DNA from: Rhynchosporium graminicola
Taxonomy: Eukaryota; Ascomycota; Leotiomycetes; Helotiales; Ploettnerulaceae
Reading direction: 5' to 3'
Assembly: GCA_900074885.1 (NCBI GenBank)
Contig: FJUW01000052.1
Coordinates: 310,001 to 374,000 of the forward strand
DNA length: 64,000 nucleotides
Shown here: one piece after another, positions 33,504 through 46,121 of the stretch
How positions within the stretch are numbered: position 1 is the stretch's first letter
Layout: each line of letters starts with the position of its first letter
The notes under the pieces: generated by a model
The model's input: only the letters and a program-made list of their open reading frames with translations
The model's database searches: none
What the model was told of the DNA's origin: nothing
Made by a program: the position numbers and the translations under genes

Positions 33504-35129
33504 ATAAGGTTATTGCATATTACGTAGGCAGTCAGATTGTCCATAGAGCTAGGTTTTTCTTATGTTGTTCTGCCGACATATTGGAAGGACGATTGCGTGG
33601 TTTTTTATTCCCATGTATCTGGAGCGGAGGACTTTAATGTTTTCTGGCATGCGCTATGTTCATGACCTCAGGACATGACATTCCGTCGGTGGATCTGTTT
33701 TCTTCACATGATTCTGGGATGGAGTAATGGCTTGAAGAAGGAAAGGATGGCAGTGTGTTCTCTAGGCATCTACTCTCTATGTCTTCCCCTCCCCTGATGT
33801 CTCTGTCTCGGTTCATCTTGATCAAGTCAGCGAGTCGCTCCGGAATGTGAGGTACGTACTTTGCTAGCCCCCGACTCCTCCCCAGCATTTTCCCCAGCAT
33901 ATTCCCGCGTCTTCCGACTTTGCAATCTAGCTTCTCAGGTCAAACATGGCCGACGTCGACATCGTACGTATAACCTAGACTCATCCTTCCTCCCCCATCT
34001 CGAATCATTGGACTCTTACTACTCACCTGAAAGCACCCTGGATATCGATTCTAGCTACGATGATCCGGAAGTCGACTGCACATCTCTGGACCTGGACCTC
34101 TTGGATACTGGTTCCCTCCACTTCTCTTTTCTCTATTCTACTGCTGTTTAAGTTCTTATTTAGTTTTGCTAGCTGTGAAATCATTGAAACTTTTTCCAAA
34201 GAAACAATGTCAGCCAATCTTTTAATGCTTCAAGCGTGATTACTCGTCCTATCTCTGCTTCGTGATTATATATTCTCCCTCGAAACTGTCACATGATCAT
34301 ATTCTGAAGTACTAGTACTCTCTATCTTCCCGTCTCTGCTGGCTTTCACGGTAAGTATGGAGCGGCAATACAGTGCTATATCGACACATGACATACAATA
34401 TCATTGGACTACTCGTATCCAAAGATAGCATGTCACTAGACATATTCATCAAGCCAAAATCCCCCGAACCTTTTCGTATGATGGAAATCTGAGGAGGTAG
34501 GTAGATAGCATCAGTGATTGGTAAAAAGATAATTGGACGAATTCACCTATGGGGTTTTAAAGGAAGAGGCGGTGATATGGGCTTTAGGCTCTCCTGCTGC
34601 GGGGTGAAGGGTTGATCTTCTGGGTGTTGTTCTTGAGATTGATTGGGGCGCAGACCTTGATAGACCAGGGAGGTTGGGGATGTCGTGGTTCATGAGTGTC
34701 GTTAGGATGATTAGCCGTTCGGGAAATGTGTCAGGGATTGGAATGGGAAGAGTCGATGGAGGAGGGTCATTGGGGTAATTGCACAGTCAGGAACTGTGTC
34801 TGGTAATGGAGTGGTGGGGGATTGATGGATGAGGCTCTTGAGAATATGAGGATTGAGGTTGTGAAGATGGTGTTCGATACTGCTGCGGATCTTGAAGCTA
34901 CCAGTTAGTAGGTATTCTAATTTACTGATGTCACGGAATTCTTTGAGGACTTGGAGTTCTGAATTTGGGATCTTGCGCTGAGGTCACGAGTTCAATGATT
35001 CCTGGGATTGCAGGAAGTGGATGATAGAAGTACTGTATCATGAGTTGGACATCTCCCGTTCTAGGTGTAGGTATTGCCTGAAGCCCATCCATGAAATGAC
35101 AGTGGCATCATGACACTACAAGTCGCCTG
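33504..35129. other. Intergenic, no supported gene
   Basis: An ATG at 33946 (MADVDI) sits just before a consensus GTACGT donor and could begin a gene, but I found no second exon. The rest is G/T-rich on the plus strand without long frames. Confidence 0.35.
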
Positions 35130-36600
35130 CAAACGTCACAAAATAGGCATACTAAATTCTTGGAATCACACTGTCAATTCACTCCCTCCTATTTCCGGAA
35201 TACATACGTACAATAGCTAACTATATCTTTTAGAGTTTCAGTTCACCTCAAAACGCGTCGATTCGATCAATTTCGCACGACGCGGTAGGAATTTAAATAA
35301 ATCAATCACTTTATACAACGCGTCTTCCTGTAGAAAGATCTCCCTTGAAGGACTATCCTCTTTAAGGGATTATCTATATTACGCGATATGCTAATCCCCT
35401 TATCTTATGCTGCTCGAACGATCCTAGCAGAAGACTATAAGGGCAGCTATAAACGATAATTATAAAGACCTTCTTCGAACGGCCTCTAATCTACAGAAGA
35501 CCTCCTTAGATTAAGGTAACCTTCGTAATTACAGAAGGCCTCTCTCGGGCGGCTTTTATAATCTATAGAAGTATCTTCGCAGAGGGGCTTACACAAGACC
35601 TCCCTTAGAAGCCTTTATTATCTTTAGTCGAGCAGTATCATAAACACTAAGGAACTTTAGGATACCTGAATTTAGTATTTAAAGTAGCTACCTTATAGGC
35701 AAGCAAGTGTAGTGGTAAAAGAATCGTCCGATGACTATCAGCTGACGGTTACTACTTTGAATAGACCTCTTATAGGGAATCATTAAGAGACGGGTCTTTA
35801 GCGGTTTCTTTTAAAAGAGACTTTTCAAAATCGAATATCGTACTTTTAAGGGAATGATTTAAGAGCTACGGACGATACTGACTGGCAGATATAAGGTAAA
35901 TATTTCATTAACCTTCTTTAATAATACTAAGTAATACTAGATACAATATTTGCCTAGAATATACTTTTACTAAATCGACTGAACATCAACTCCTCTTAAG
36001 TATTATATCAAAGTTAATAAGCTAGCGTTGATACTGAGTATTGATCTACTACTAAGTGTTACTACTCTTAAGTATTTGATTAAGAAGAAACGAGAAATTC
36101 TCTAACATAAAGACTATCCTCTAGTAATTTCCTATTTAGAGGACTATTTATATCCGGAACTATCCTTTAACTGTCATTTGACTATTCTGCATTATTCAAA
36201 AACCCTGCTATTGCCTCTAAGGTATCTATTTCGTAACATAGAGTCCGAGGCAAAAGACTACGAGTAGTAGCACGCAAGAATCATACGAGCTTTATCTTGG
36301 GATGCGCAGACTGTAATATTACTTTATCTAGCTATCACCCTAGATACTACGATAATAGAAGAGCTACGAGATTCGAAGGAAAGAGAGATAAGGCAGAGGA
36401 AAGGAGGGTGGGGGGGTTTAAGTTAAGCTCGGCCAGGCGCGGTATCCTTCAGCGCTTTTCCCTATACATAGGGTTTTTGGCTATTTATCGAAGCCTGCGA
36501 TTTTTTTAATACTTACGTATCGAGGAAGTACTAAATATTTGCTCTTGCGGGTGGGATCGAAGGGCGTAGATAGACTAACAGCATAGGCCTTCCAGGCCTG
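35130..36600. repeat. AT-rich, RIP-like degraded repeat island
   Basis: Composition changes sharply here: TpA-rich, almost no open frames, frequent cta/tta/tag, as in RIP-mutated transposon remains. No terminal repeats or coding relic could be recognised. It lies directly left of the BTB gene cluster. Confidence 0.55.
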
Positions 36601-37119
36601 GAACTGTTATATGATTAAAACAAATAAACAAACAACAAGCCATCTAAACGCGAGAGATTCCTGATACCTTACTTCCCAGGAAAAGCGGCGTCGATTCCTT
36701 AAATTACCCTCAGAAAGAGCATGAGACTGGTAAAACACTGTTATTCCGAGCCGTTCTAAGAGATCACGTGCGTTTCTACCAAACGACTGCTCCAAAGGTG
36801 AGAATCAAATCAAGCATGAAATCAAGCATGAATTGGAAGTATCTTCGCTCGCTAAATGATCACGTCAAACAACAGATTGGATGCAGGAAGTCAATCTCGA
36901 TACGTATGTGCACTTAAGGCAGGTTCATTTGTATCTCTGACGCCCAAATCATGCAAAGAACTCATGTTCCTGCCTTGAGCAAAAATTCTGGCCCCTCCCC
37001 CCAGCCTTTGCTTTGAAGCAGCGGCTCCCAACCGTTGCAGAATAACTTCTCAAATGTATCCTCCTTGACATAGAACGTCTCGATAGAAGGCATTTTGCCG
37101 TAACATAATACTCTCTATT

Positions 37120-37812
37120 CTACCAATGCAACGCACTTATCTCTAGTAGCATTTCCTTTGAAAACCTATCTCCGTGGGTTTTGTAAACATCTTTGCCCAT
37201 TCTCAATGCAAAGTTCTGTAAGATAAAGTGTCGAAGTTTGCTATCAACACCACTGCCCTCCCAGACACGATGAAGCGTATTAATAGCAAAGCAGACCAAT
37301 TTGCTGTAAGACTCTTCCAGTAACCAGATTGCTCTATTTTGAAGGGATGGAGCCATGAGCTTTTACGCCAGTAGCCAGAGCTCCATCAGATTACACTGAA
37401 GCAGCCCGCACTTTCCATTTCTGTCTACTGTCTCTGCAGAGTATCTCGTGAAGTTGATCTCAAGACGTCCAGTGTAGACCCATTCTGTGAACATCGTGAA
37501 GGCTGCCTCTGTTGTATCTTCCAGCACATATTCTTGACTCTGACCCTCAACAAAAGAGCTATTGAAAGCAGATTTGAAGATCGGGGAAGCTTCACAGGCG
37601 AAGTTTTTATGTATGAGGAACTTCTTCTTCTCCGGGCCGATGGTGAAGGTGACTAGGTTCGACATGCCACAAGAGCTGTAAATCTTAGCAAAACTTCACC
37701 GGGTACCAGGTCGTACTCACTCAGACGTCTTATCTACTCTCAACTCCTTTCCGGTATGCTTTTCTGGACAAGATGAAGCTGGACTCACAGCTTGCTTCTT
37801 AATTGGTGCCAT
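37120..37812 (-). pseudogene. BTB/POZ-domain protein with a single in-frame TAA (copy B)
   Basis: Exon 1 (37721-37812, MAPIKKQAVSPASSCPEK) joins over a 45-nt intron (GTGAGT...TACAG) to SCGMSNLVTFTIGPEKKKFL. The BTB core follows: IHKNFACEASPIFKSAFNSS, VEGQSQEYVL and FTEWVYTGRL. The frame reaches ELWLLA and stops at TAA 37363-37365; the same frame then continues KLMAPSLQNRAIWLLEESYS and ends FSKEMLLEISALHW, which is the normal family C-terminus. Everything except that one codon reads as an intact gene of about 215 codons, so the loss is likely recent. Confidence 0.78.
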
Positions 37813-38672
37813 CTACCGCACGTTAGCTTAATACCGACTGGCGCCTCAGAAGAAGGTATGTCATCAATAAGTAACTTTCCTGCGCAGGTGCTGTGTTGTT
37901 GAGGACCAGAATTGATTCTCGCGATCTGTCGTGGTCTGAATGAACAGATTCAAGAAGAAGTCGCGAGAATATACAGGTTGCGCACCTACCGCCGGTCCTT
38001 GGCTTAGCGCTATCTCGATTGCAAAGAAATGGTGAAAGGAAGACTTCACCTTTGAGAATTCAAAGGCATCTCTATTCAGGGGTCTCAAATCACTCGCCAG
38101 GTTCAGAACGGTAGGAAGACTGAAGAAATTGTTAATTCTTGGAATAGTGATGGGATGATTAGCCTAGTTTCAACGACCAGCACGTCAATTGGCGAACGTT
38201 CAATTGAGGGTCAGATGTTTCTTCGCGTTCATAAATCTTCTTATTGCCTGAAGATTCTCAATGCTCCAATGCTCTGCCTCTAACCACATACAACGCCTCG
38301 AAAGCTATGCGTAAAGCTACCCATATTCCACACCACTCTCGTCCTCAAAGCAGACGGCTATCCAAGTTTGTATCGCGGCAAAGGAAATAAGGACAAAAAA
38401 CCGAAGGGGAAATCCGAGAGACACCAACAAGGCTTCCCACCTTCCCCAAATTTTCTCCTGCTTGTAGTTTTGAAGACCCTACAGAATTATGCAAGCGCCG
38501 AAATAGTTCCTCCTTAACCCTCCTTCACATGATAGTCACAGACATTTAGGGAAATGCAGTTCTCAAGTGAGATCATCGGCTTGCTCCCTTGAATGATGAT
38601 GCCTCGACAAGTCATTGCAACATCTAAATCGAATTGCTGCGGTAAGACCGATCCCCATTTGGCGAACCACAT

Positions 38673-39292
38673 CTATCGAGAAGTCCACGTCGCCTGGCTG
38701 ACGAACATCTCACGCAGAAGGCTATTGTGGGCGGTCTCTTCGTAGGCAAGAATGATGCCATCCTTGTTTGCGACGGCGGTTCCGATGTCAGCAATGACAT
38801 CTATGGCCAGATTCTGAAGGCGAGGTTTTAAGAGCACTTCTGCCAGAATCCATAGCGCCACGTAGTCGGTGGAAGTTGAGCAGGCGATAGAATGACTACT
38901 TTTGTCTCCAGTCGTCTTTCTACACTTCATACTGGGGGGTCGCTTAATCTTTTGAGTGTAGATCCACTCGGCGAGCAAGGCAAAGGCTGATAATGTGACA
39001 GACTCAAGTTCGTACTTTTGGGTTCTACCTTCGATGAAGCTACTGTCGAATGCAGCTCTAGGATATGAGAGTAACGGCAAGCCATCTTTTTGTGGACTTG
39101 TATTGGGACTTTGTCTGCGCCGATAATGAAAGTGACTAGATCACCAATACCACTAGATCTAATGTCAGTAGTGGAACAACAGACATGATCAAGGTGCAGT
39201 TCGTACCTGAAGGTCAACAAGTCTTTGGAGGCAGCCTTGAAAATTCTTCGAGAGCTTGGGATCTCGGTCTCCAGAGTTGATGAGAGCGACAT
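38673..39292 (-). pseudogene. BTB/POZ-domain protein with a one-base frameshift (copy C)
   Basis: From ATG 39292 (MSLSSTLETEIPSSRR) a 48-nt stop-free intron (GTACGA...CATTAG) leads to SSGIGDLVTFIIGADKVPI and VHKKMACRYSHIL. The expected next residues (E-AAFDSSFIEGRTQKYELE) are present, but one base away in another frame; the break is at about 39057-39063. The shifted frame stays open to LWILAEVLLKPRLQNLAI and ends at 38673. A single lost base in the Glu codon explains it. Confidence 0.72.
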
Positions 39293-41965
39293 CTGGACTT
39301 TGTCAGAAGGGCACTGCGAGGGATTTGTAATCGCTGTACTTCTCCGAGTCTCTGTTGGTGGAGTAGTTAAATCTTCTTGGAATCTTGTCTGAGTAATGAT
39401 AGTATCGTTTCTGTCGAATTTCTTCGAGGGTTTTTTGAAGTCGTGATGTCGAAACCTTGAATTCTCTCCCCACTGGAAGCTGTGTTGTCGCGGTAGTGCT
39501 TGACGCGTCTGTAGCGAAGTCGCTAGGGATATGCGACAGTCGCAACTAGGGCATAAGTAGTCACTCTGGCTAGCTCCTTTTCAAAAGCGCAAAATCCAGT
39601 GAAACGTATTTGAATCTTCAGGGAGATTACTGCGAAAATATGATCTACATGGCTTTATAAAATTAAGTCAGTGAATGTCCAGTCATACATTCACAACTTC
39701 AAGATCTCTCTAAATTGTCTCAGAATTTCAAATTTATATATTTGTTGGTCGACTTGATTGTGGTGGACACTGGACAGGTTCTTGGTCCGCGAGAATCGAA
39801 TTTGCACTACCTGAGGTATCAAGTGAAGCCCTACCTTGGTCACATAGCGGTTGGAGTATCAACAAAGTAGGCTCTTCGGACGAGGTATCGAATATTCTAC
39901 GGCGAAGAGACCGTAGTCTAGAAAACAAGTTTCTTGACCTCTGGTTTTCAACATACCGTGCTTAAATTATTGCATCAAACGGGGCCTGAGTGCGCATCCA
40001 GGACTCAAAAATTCAGGGCGGAAGCAAATGCTGCACTTTCTTTGGTGGTGGAAAAGATTCAAAGTCAGGGACTTGTCTTGCGACATTGCGGCGATTTGCA
40101 CGCTTGGACAGTATATTTTCGAAAATAATTCCCATCATTCACAGCTCTGTCAGAAGGTGATGATGATGATGATAATGATAGTGATTATCGTCAGGATTGT
40201 AAACACTCAGGACTCCCAGGGGGCATGTGGAGGTGCTAAGCTAGGACTTATATATACATGCATAATGCCTTGAGAAAGCAAATAAGGGGGCTAATATTTA
40301 ACGGAGAAGACTACAACTATCTCTTCCAGGTGACATAGATGTGCCAGGAACGATTGAGAGAAGCGATGAGGCTACTTCAGGCTTCGCCACAGGCTGAGAA
40401 AGACACGCCTTAATTTTGAACGTCAAGTACGACGTATAAAAGCAGATAGTAAATAGTAGTGGCTTGAAAAAAGCTCCTTATATTGCGTATCATTAAGACT
40501 ATAAGCCCTAGAACTTGAAACCTACATACATAGTCTATATAGATATTAATGAAAATTACTTTTTAGTCTTCATTCCATTAGCGTTCGTCTATCTTGTGAA
40601 ATAGCTTAATAGCTAAGCCTTCGCAGTTAATCTTTTTAATTAGAGCTTCTTTGGGGATAGCACGCTCACCCTTTTCTTGTGTTGCAGTATTATCAAATCG
40701 AAATCTCGACGGCGCTTGGAAATCGTAATTTCGATGTCCTGTATTCTTGTCGCGCTGGAAGACAGTTGGCACGGTAGAGAGGATCGACGCGATATTTAGC
40801 GAGGCCGCTAGTCAATTGTGACCAACCCCATTAGGCCAAAAGTAAGCAAAGCTCACAAGCTTTCTTTGAATGGCGCAAGATTCAGTGCAACTCAAATAGA
40901 AATAATAGCAATATGTGTAAGTAAAGTATGCAGAGCTCATAGTTACCAATGACATGTCAGCTTTAATTTTTACGCCCCACTAGCTTGAAAGCTATGAATC
41001 TTCCAGTATGTAGATTTCGAAATTTAGGTTTCATACTTAACCTTCCTTCTTTTTAAATGAATCCGATTAGTATCGCGAGATTCGATCCAACCAAATCTTT
41101 TAAAAGCTTCTTATTCATTTCTCGGCAGGCTGTAAAGACGTCATCGAGCTCGAAGATTGCACTATAGGCCCATTCAGCAGCCTCAATGATACTGAAAGGA
41201 ATTATGTTATCATTTGCAAGTTATACAGTGGACACTAATAAACTCATGCAATCGTGGAGTTTGCTGACGAAGGCAGGGTTTTAAAGCAACTATATCTTCG
41301 CAGGCAACCCAGGTGTCATGCAAACAGCCCCGACCTAGATTTTTGATCGCTGCGATACACGTGACGGAGTCAAAATTACCTACATCAGTGCAATCCAGAT
41401 TAATTCTTGTGAGGTAAAGCGTGGAATGAAACGGGGTAACAGTTTGAGAATTGGAAAGGATCTGTGGAGTGGAGGTCTTAGAATGACTTCGGGACTTTTG
41501 ACATTTATTCAAGTAAAGTTCTGGTGTCTATGACCTGGGATCACAATTCGAATAAAATCTTCCGAGACTATTTTCACTTGAGATGCTTTTTCCATCACCG
41601 ATAATGAGCTTGCCGGGCTTTGATGTTTGTTCGTTACTCACGACAATGATTGTGGCCCCGATGCTTCCACCCCTGTGAGCGGTATGGATGAACATCATGT
41701 GATTACCTTGCCAAGCTGCATCAGTATTTGTCAGGAGATATATGACACCGATGTATGGAGAAATAAAAATAAATTCCGAAAAAGCTTCTCTTTTTCTTTT
41801 GTCACTTGCACAAAGTCACTAATCATTTGTGTGACTAGCCGTGTTACTTTGCCGATATTCTATGATATCTTTGTGACTTTCATTTCTGATCACTACGCTC
41901 AGGTCACACAACTACATTGAGTTTATGCAGTTGTGAAGTTATCCTTTGACCTGAAATGATCTTGC
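39293..41965. other. Gene-poor, partly AT-rich stretch within the BTB cluster
   Basis: A minus-strand frame at 39303-39545 (MRLSHIPSDFATDASS) may be an upstream exon of copy C or unrelated. Minus-strand open stretches at 41050-41200 (EAAEWAYSAIFELDDVFTAC) and 41210-41512 look partly protein-like but match no family I know. 40.2-41.1 kb is AT-rich. Confidence 0.3.
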
Positions 41966-42799
41966 TTAGAAGCCATCCTCAGCATAACGTACGCACTGGA
42001 AGGTGATAAGTCTACGGAGCTGATTACCACTTTGAGTATTCTTGTAGATGTATTTGAAGTGCGCGCCATTTAGAACGCCATAGTCTTCTCTAATCTTGTC
42101 CATTGTGTAGATAACTAGATTTTGGAGAGGGATCACCAAAACCCGACCAGCCATAACCCATAGTTTTGACAGGGTGAGTAAGGTCGCAGAGTAGTAGAGC
42201 TTCCGAGAAAGAGTAACACATGCTGTCTTGCTTACAACCAGTGGCTGGCTCCTGCCTCATACTCCTCGATCTCGATTTTGTTGGCATAGAGGTATTGGGA
42301 GAATAGTCGGAATTCTTCGGAGCAATATCGTCAAGCGTACATGTCTTGGTGGTGCCTTCCATAAAACATCCGTTGACAGCGGCGCTAAGTACAGGCGAGT
42401 GGTAGCAGACGAATTCTTCGTGAATAGTGAACCTCTGTTTGTGTTCCCCCACAATGAAGGTTACGAGCTCGTCAGGTGCAATTCGGTGAGTCAGTCGGCT
42501 ATACTCAAGTCAGATGGGAACATTGTATCTTACGACAGGTATGGTGCCTTTTTGTCTCTTCCTTCCTTGAAGTCTTGCGCAACCGTACCAGGCGAGTTGT
42601 GTCCATATAGAATGATCGAGCTCTCACTTAGGGGCGAGAGGATCTTGGAGTAAAGGGCCCCCCGGGAGAACCCCGCACTCTGTAGCTTCTGGACCTCTGC
42701 CGCCTCGTCCTTCTCCGCGTCCCCTCCAGCACCAGATCCACCACGCCCTCCCGCATAATCGCCGCGAGTTCCACGTGGAGCTGTCGGTGTGTAAGACAT
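41966..42799 (-). pseudogene. BTB/POZ-domain protein with frameshift(s) (copy D)
   Basis: A possible first exon (ATG 42799, MSYTPTAPRGTRGDYAGG) precedes ELVTFIVGEHKQRFTIHEEF, VCYHSPVLSAAVNGCFMEG and TCTLDDIAPK. At about 42310-42320 the family sequence jumps frame to FRLFSQYLYANKIEIEEYEA, which itself stops at 42233. A third frame gives KLWVMAGRVLVIPLQNLVIY down to the stop at 41966. At least one base change in length, probably two lesions, break the gene. Confidence 0.65.
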
Positions 42800-43573
42800 G
42801 ATTGATACAGCACATATTTCAGTTTCTGAGTTTTTGGTTTCTGTGTTGTGCTTGCAGGCAGAAGGTTATGGTTTCGCCTGAGAAATTTTGGCTGAATGAG
42901 GGTAGTTTGTTGACTGCATAGGTCGGGTGCGCTAAGACGCGGCATTCATCTTCACGCTAAATACCAAAATCGAAGCGTTAGGTTTGCGATAAATGACTCT
43001 AGTACGTTGGGTTTAACGCAGTCGAGGCAGGGTAAGCTGGTCTCCGGTGAGCCAGGACTTTATCTTTAGTTCTCTATAACATTCTGCATTTGATGTTCAT
43101 AGTCACCAAAATATTACAAGACATAGGCCAGAGACACACTACAAATTCACGCAAGCATCTGGAGATTCTGCTAGTTGACGAGTTTGCTTCACTCGAGACA
43201 AATTTGCCTAGCTTGGAGTAGATTATCGAATTTCAATACAAGGAACGTCACATCACGAATGTACTGGGATTATTGAGAAACGCACTCCACTGTTTGACTA
43301 TTCACCAGACCGTTTTTGTTTCTAAGAAGTGAGATTGCTGCCAGTCCTCGCAGCAGACGATTACTTCTAGGGAGTAGCAACACGCAGCTATCTGGTCTTC
43401 GACTTTCTGACTGCTCCGTGCGATCCTCGCCACACAGAGCACAGAAACTGTGTCAACTTCCCCGTAAAGCAAGCCTGTCCTGATATGGAATTCTGATGCG
43501 AAATTTAGCCTAAGGAACCTCCACTTCGTTGTGCTTGATACAAAATCACTAGACCATGCTTGCAGAAGGAACG
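42800..43573. other. Intergenic, no gene recognised
   Basis: No supported coding region; it separates BTB copies D and E. Confidence 0.4.
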
Positions 43574-44506
43574 CTACTGATCCTCTGTTGCGAACCAGTC
43601 TGATACCATTGAACGAGATGCTCTTTCTTTCTTGGACATATTTTGGTAGACTTTCGATCTCATGCAGGAGATTATGTCCACCAGTAGCTCCTTTGCTAAC
43701 TCTCCGGTATTGGGAGTGATCTCGAAACAGCCCGGGGCAATATCGAAATTGCAGGTATGGACGAGGAACTTGCGGAAAACGCTCCCTGGAGAAGTAAGCC
43801 TATACGCGATATCGCAGCATTCCAGCAAAACATTGCTAGTCTTGTTGCTAATGTCTTCGAAAGCGACTAACGCAAAATTTTGCAACTGAGGAATGCAAAG
43901 CAAGTCACCCAGGACCCAAGCTTCGATGAGTGCAGTACATATCAGCTGCTCTTATTCTTCCGATATAGAGGTAGAAGCGAAATAATCACGCAGTATGGCG
44001 ATCTCCAACTTCTGGGAGTACATATACTGCATGAGGTATGTCACAGCCTCTTTCGTTGATTCTCTCAGGCGATAGATCTGCGTTTGATCTTCCACGAAAG
44101 CACTTTCGAGGGCAGATTTAAGCACCTGACAAAATCGTTAGATTAGCAAAGGTTCATTGATATTCAAGTGATTCGAGGACGCAGTCATATCTTTGGCTAG
44201 GTGAGATACTAATGATTCAAACATACCTTCGAGTGGCGACAGACAACTTCTTTATGTAAAAGGAACTTTGTGTCGGCTTCACCTTGCCCAGAAATGAGAG
44301 TTACAAGGGCACCCGGGTTCTCTGTGAACACATAGAAATAAAGATTTGCTATCGTATAGCCTCCGTGGCTCAGATGAGGACAGTGCTCACGAGAATGTAA
44401 CAGGCTCCATCTTTTGCTTTTTACTCCTGCGCTCTTCCTCGGTTTCTCTATTGCGACGTGGCTTCCTAGCATCCGTAGGGGAGGTGAGCGAGCGGATATC
44501 TGTCAT
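43574..44506 (-). pseudogene. BTB/POZ-domain protein with an in-frame TAA (copy E)
   Basis: A likely first exon begins at ATG 44506 (MTDIRSLTSPTDARKPRR). The BTB core reads ALVTLISGQGEADTKFLLHK and VVCRHSK, then a 101-nt intron (GTATGT...GTCAG, 44126-44226), then VLKSALESAFVEDQTQIYRL and YMYSQKLEI. The frame hits TAA at 43952-43954 after TSISEE and resumes with EQLICTALIEAWVLGDLLC, IPQLQNFALVAFEDIS. The junction between the first exon and the BTB core could not be put in frame with consensus sites, so a second lesion may exist. Confidence 0.66.
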
Positions 44507-45691
44507 TGTATTCGCTGTTTTGATCGCACGGAGTTGTTCTCCAGCGCGATTGTTCTGCGGAAGACAAAATTATCAGAGGTCATGGGAGATACAAATGGTC
44601 TCCTGCGAATGGTGTGGGAAGACGTGGTTACGTATTCACCCGACGGACTCCTGAGGTTGAAGCCAGTGCCCTCTTCATTGTTACGATCAGGAAGGCATGG
44701 AGTGCAAGCTACTTTTATCGGGACTTGTGTAATCATCAGCAAGCTACCTCAGGAATTCACTTCAACGGAGTGAGTCTCACTGCAGAAGACGATATGAAGA
44801 CATATGGACGTCTTTGAGATGGTCGTTTAGTCCGGGATCGTCTGAGGATCTCCCTTACAGCCCTCTAATCCATACATTTTTTGTCAGAATAGGTGATGTA
44901 ACCAGTACAGGACAAGACTGAAAAAGCTACCAGAGCAATGCTATAAAGACTTCATGAAATTCCTCGGTCCTCACAGAGAAAGCATGTGATACGAAATTCA
45001 ATACCGCCAGGATGCATACAACTCGTTTGAGATACGAGAAATATATAATTCTGCGCGTGACAGACAAGAGCTTTCGTCTCAGTCGGATTTTGTCATCGCA
45101 TTAAGCGAGGCTTGGTACATGATCTAGTCGACAACAGTTTTCCTTCAAAATGGTTCACGAAAGACCGTCGAGGATTTTGAATATAGTTAGGACTCTTAAA
45201 AGCCAAGTTATAGACTGGCGGAATATACTTGTCAGATCTTTGGCTCACACCTCTAGGCTTGGAGGCTGGATGTGAGTACTCCTCTCGTGTGTTTCAGCAT
45301 GCAGGAAAGTCATATTTTGCGGTTGGGAGACCCATGATTGTATTCGCACAATGATCCTCAAGGTCTGCAGCATTCTGAAAATCGTGAATGGTACTAGCAG
45401 ATGTATGCTCGTCATTCCAAATAGCATAGGCCAAAATCAGATGCGAACATCCTTAACCGAAGCGAAATCTCCGAAAGTCCCCGAAGGCTCTAGGCTTGTC
45501 AAGCGCCCGCAATGATATTCCCAAGCTCACAGAGGTCTAATCCTCATTCTCGCCCTCATCGTCCGCGTCCTCCTTGCTGCTACTGTTCTTACAAGCGCTG
45601 CTGTCGAATAAGACAAGTCATAGGCGAAGACCTGATGCTAGAGCTATCGGCCAGTCATAACGAGGGACCTCCCGACAGGAAAGCTTTCTTA
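44507..45691. other. Intergenic, no gene recognised
   Basis: Short overlapping frames only, no domain signal. Confidence 0.35.
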
Positions 45692-45901
45692 CTATCGTGA
45701 GGTTGATAGAATCACTTGCGACATATTTCTTACAGTATTAAGAAAGCGTATCGCGTCTACGATCCCGTTACCAAGATGTTCTTGCCGCCACACAGTGGAA
45801 AGTACTAATGGTACAACGTTATTGCACCATTCAAAAATTTCTTTCGTGGAGCAAAACATCACAAAGTTCTGAAGTGGGTTATAGATTCCGGAGCTTTGCA
45901 A
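45692..45901 (-). pseudogene. C-terminal fragment of a BTB-type gene (copy F)
   Basis: The minus frame includes DLLLQSSGIYNPLQNFVM and then about 50 further residues. This resembles the (V/I)LADxLLIPxLQNxVM helix and following region of the neighbouring BTB proteins. No BTB core was found upstream in a joinable frame, so it is read as a truncated fragment. Confidence 0.35.
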
Positions 45902-46121
45902 GAGAAGGTCGATACTCGAAACGGATGTTCATTTTACTGAAATTGAACTGGTAGCAAATCGGGTCAAAGAATTCTGACTAGATGTCTCATTTCCTTCGGA
46001 ATCTCCAAGCCGAGTGCCGCTTCTAGACCTGAACGAGCTCTCCTCGATGCTCGAGCTATTGCCCAGGTGCCAGAATGCAAAACTTGCCGCGGAGCCATGA
46101 GATAGCCATCCACACATTTTC

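Noticed and set aside
35700..35770. tRNA-like stretch (TAGTGGTAAAAGAATCGTCC...)
   Set aside because: It resembles an A box, but no acceptor stem or proper T-arm (GGTTCGAAT) can be folded; it lies in RIP-degraded DNA.
35130..36600. A second complete LTR element in the AT-rich island
   Set aside because: No matching terminal repeats, no target duplication and no similarity to the 61527-61730 LTR could be seen.
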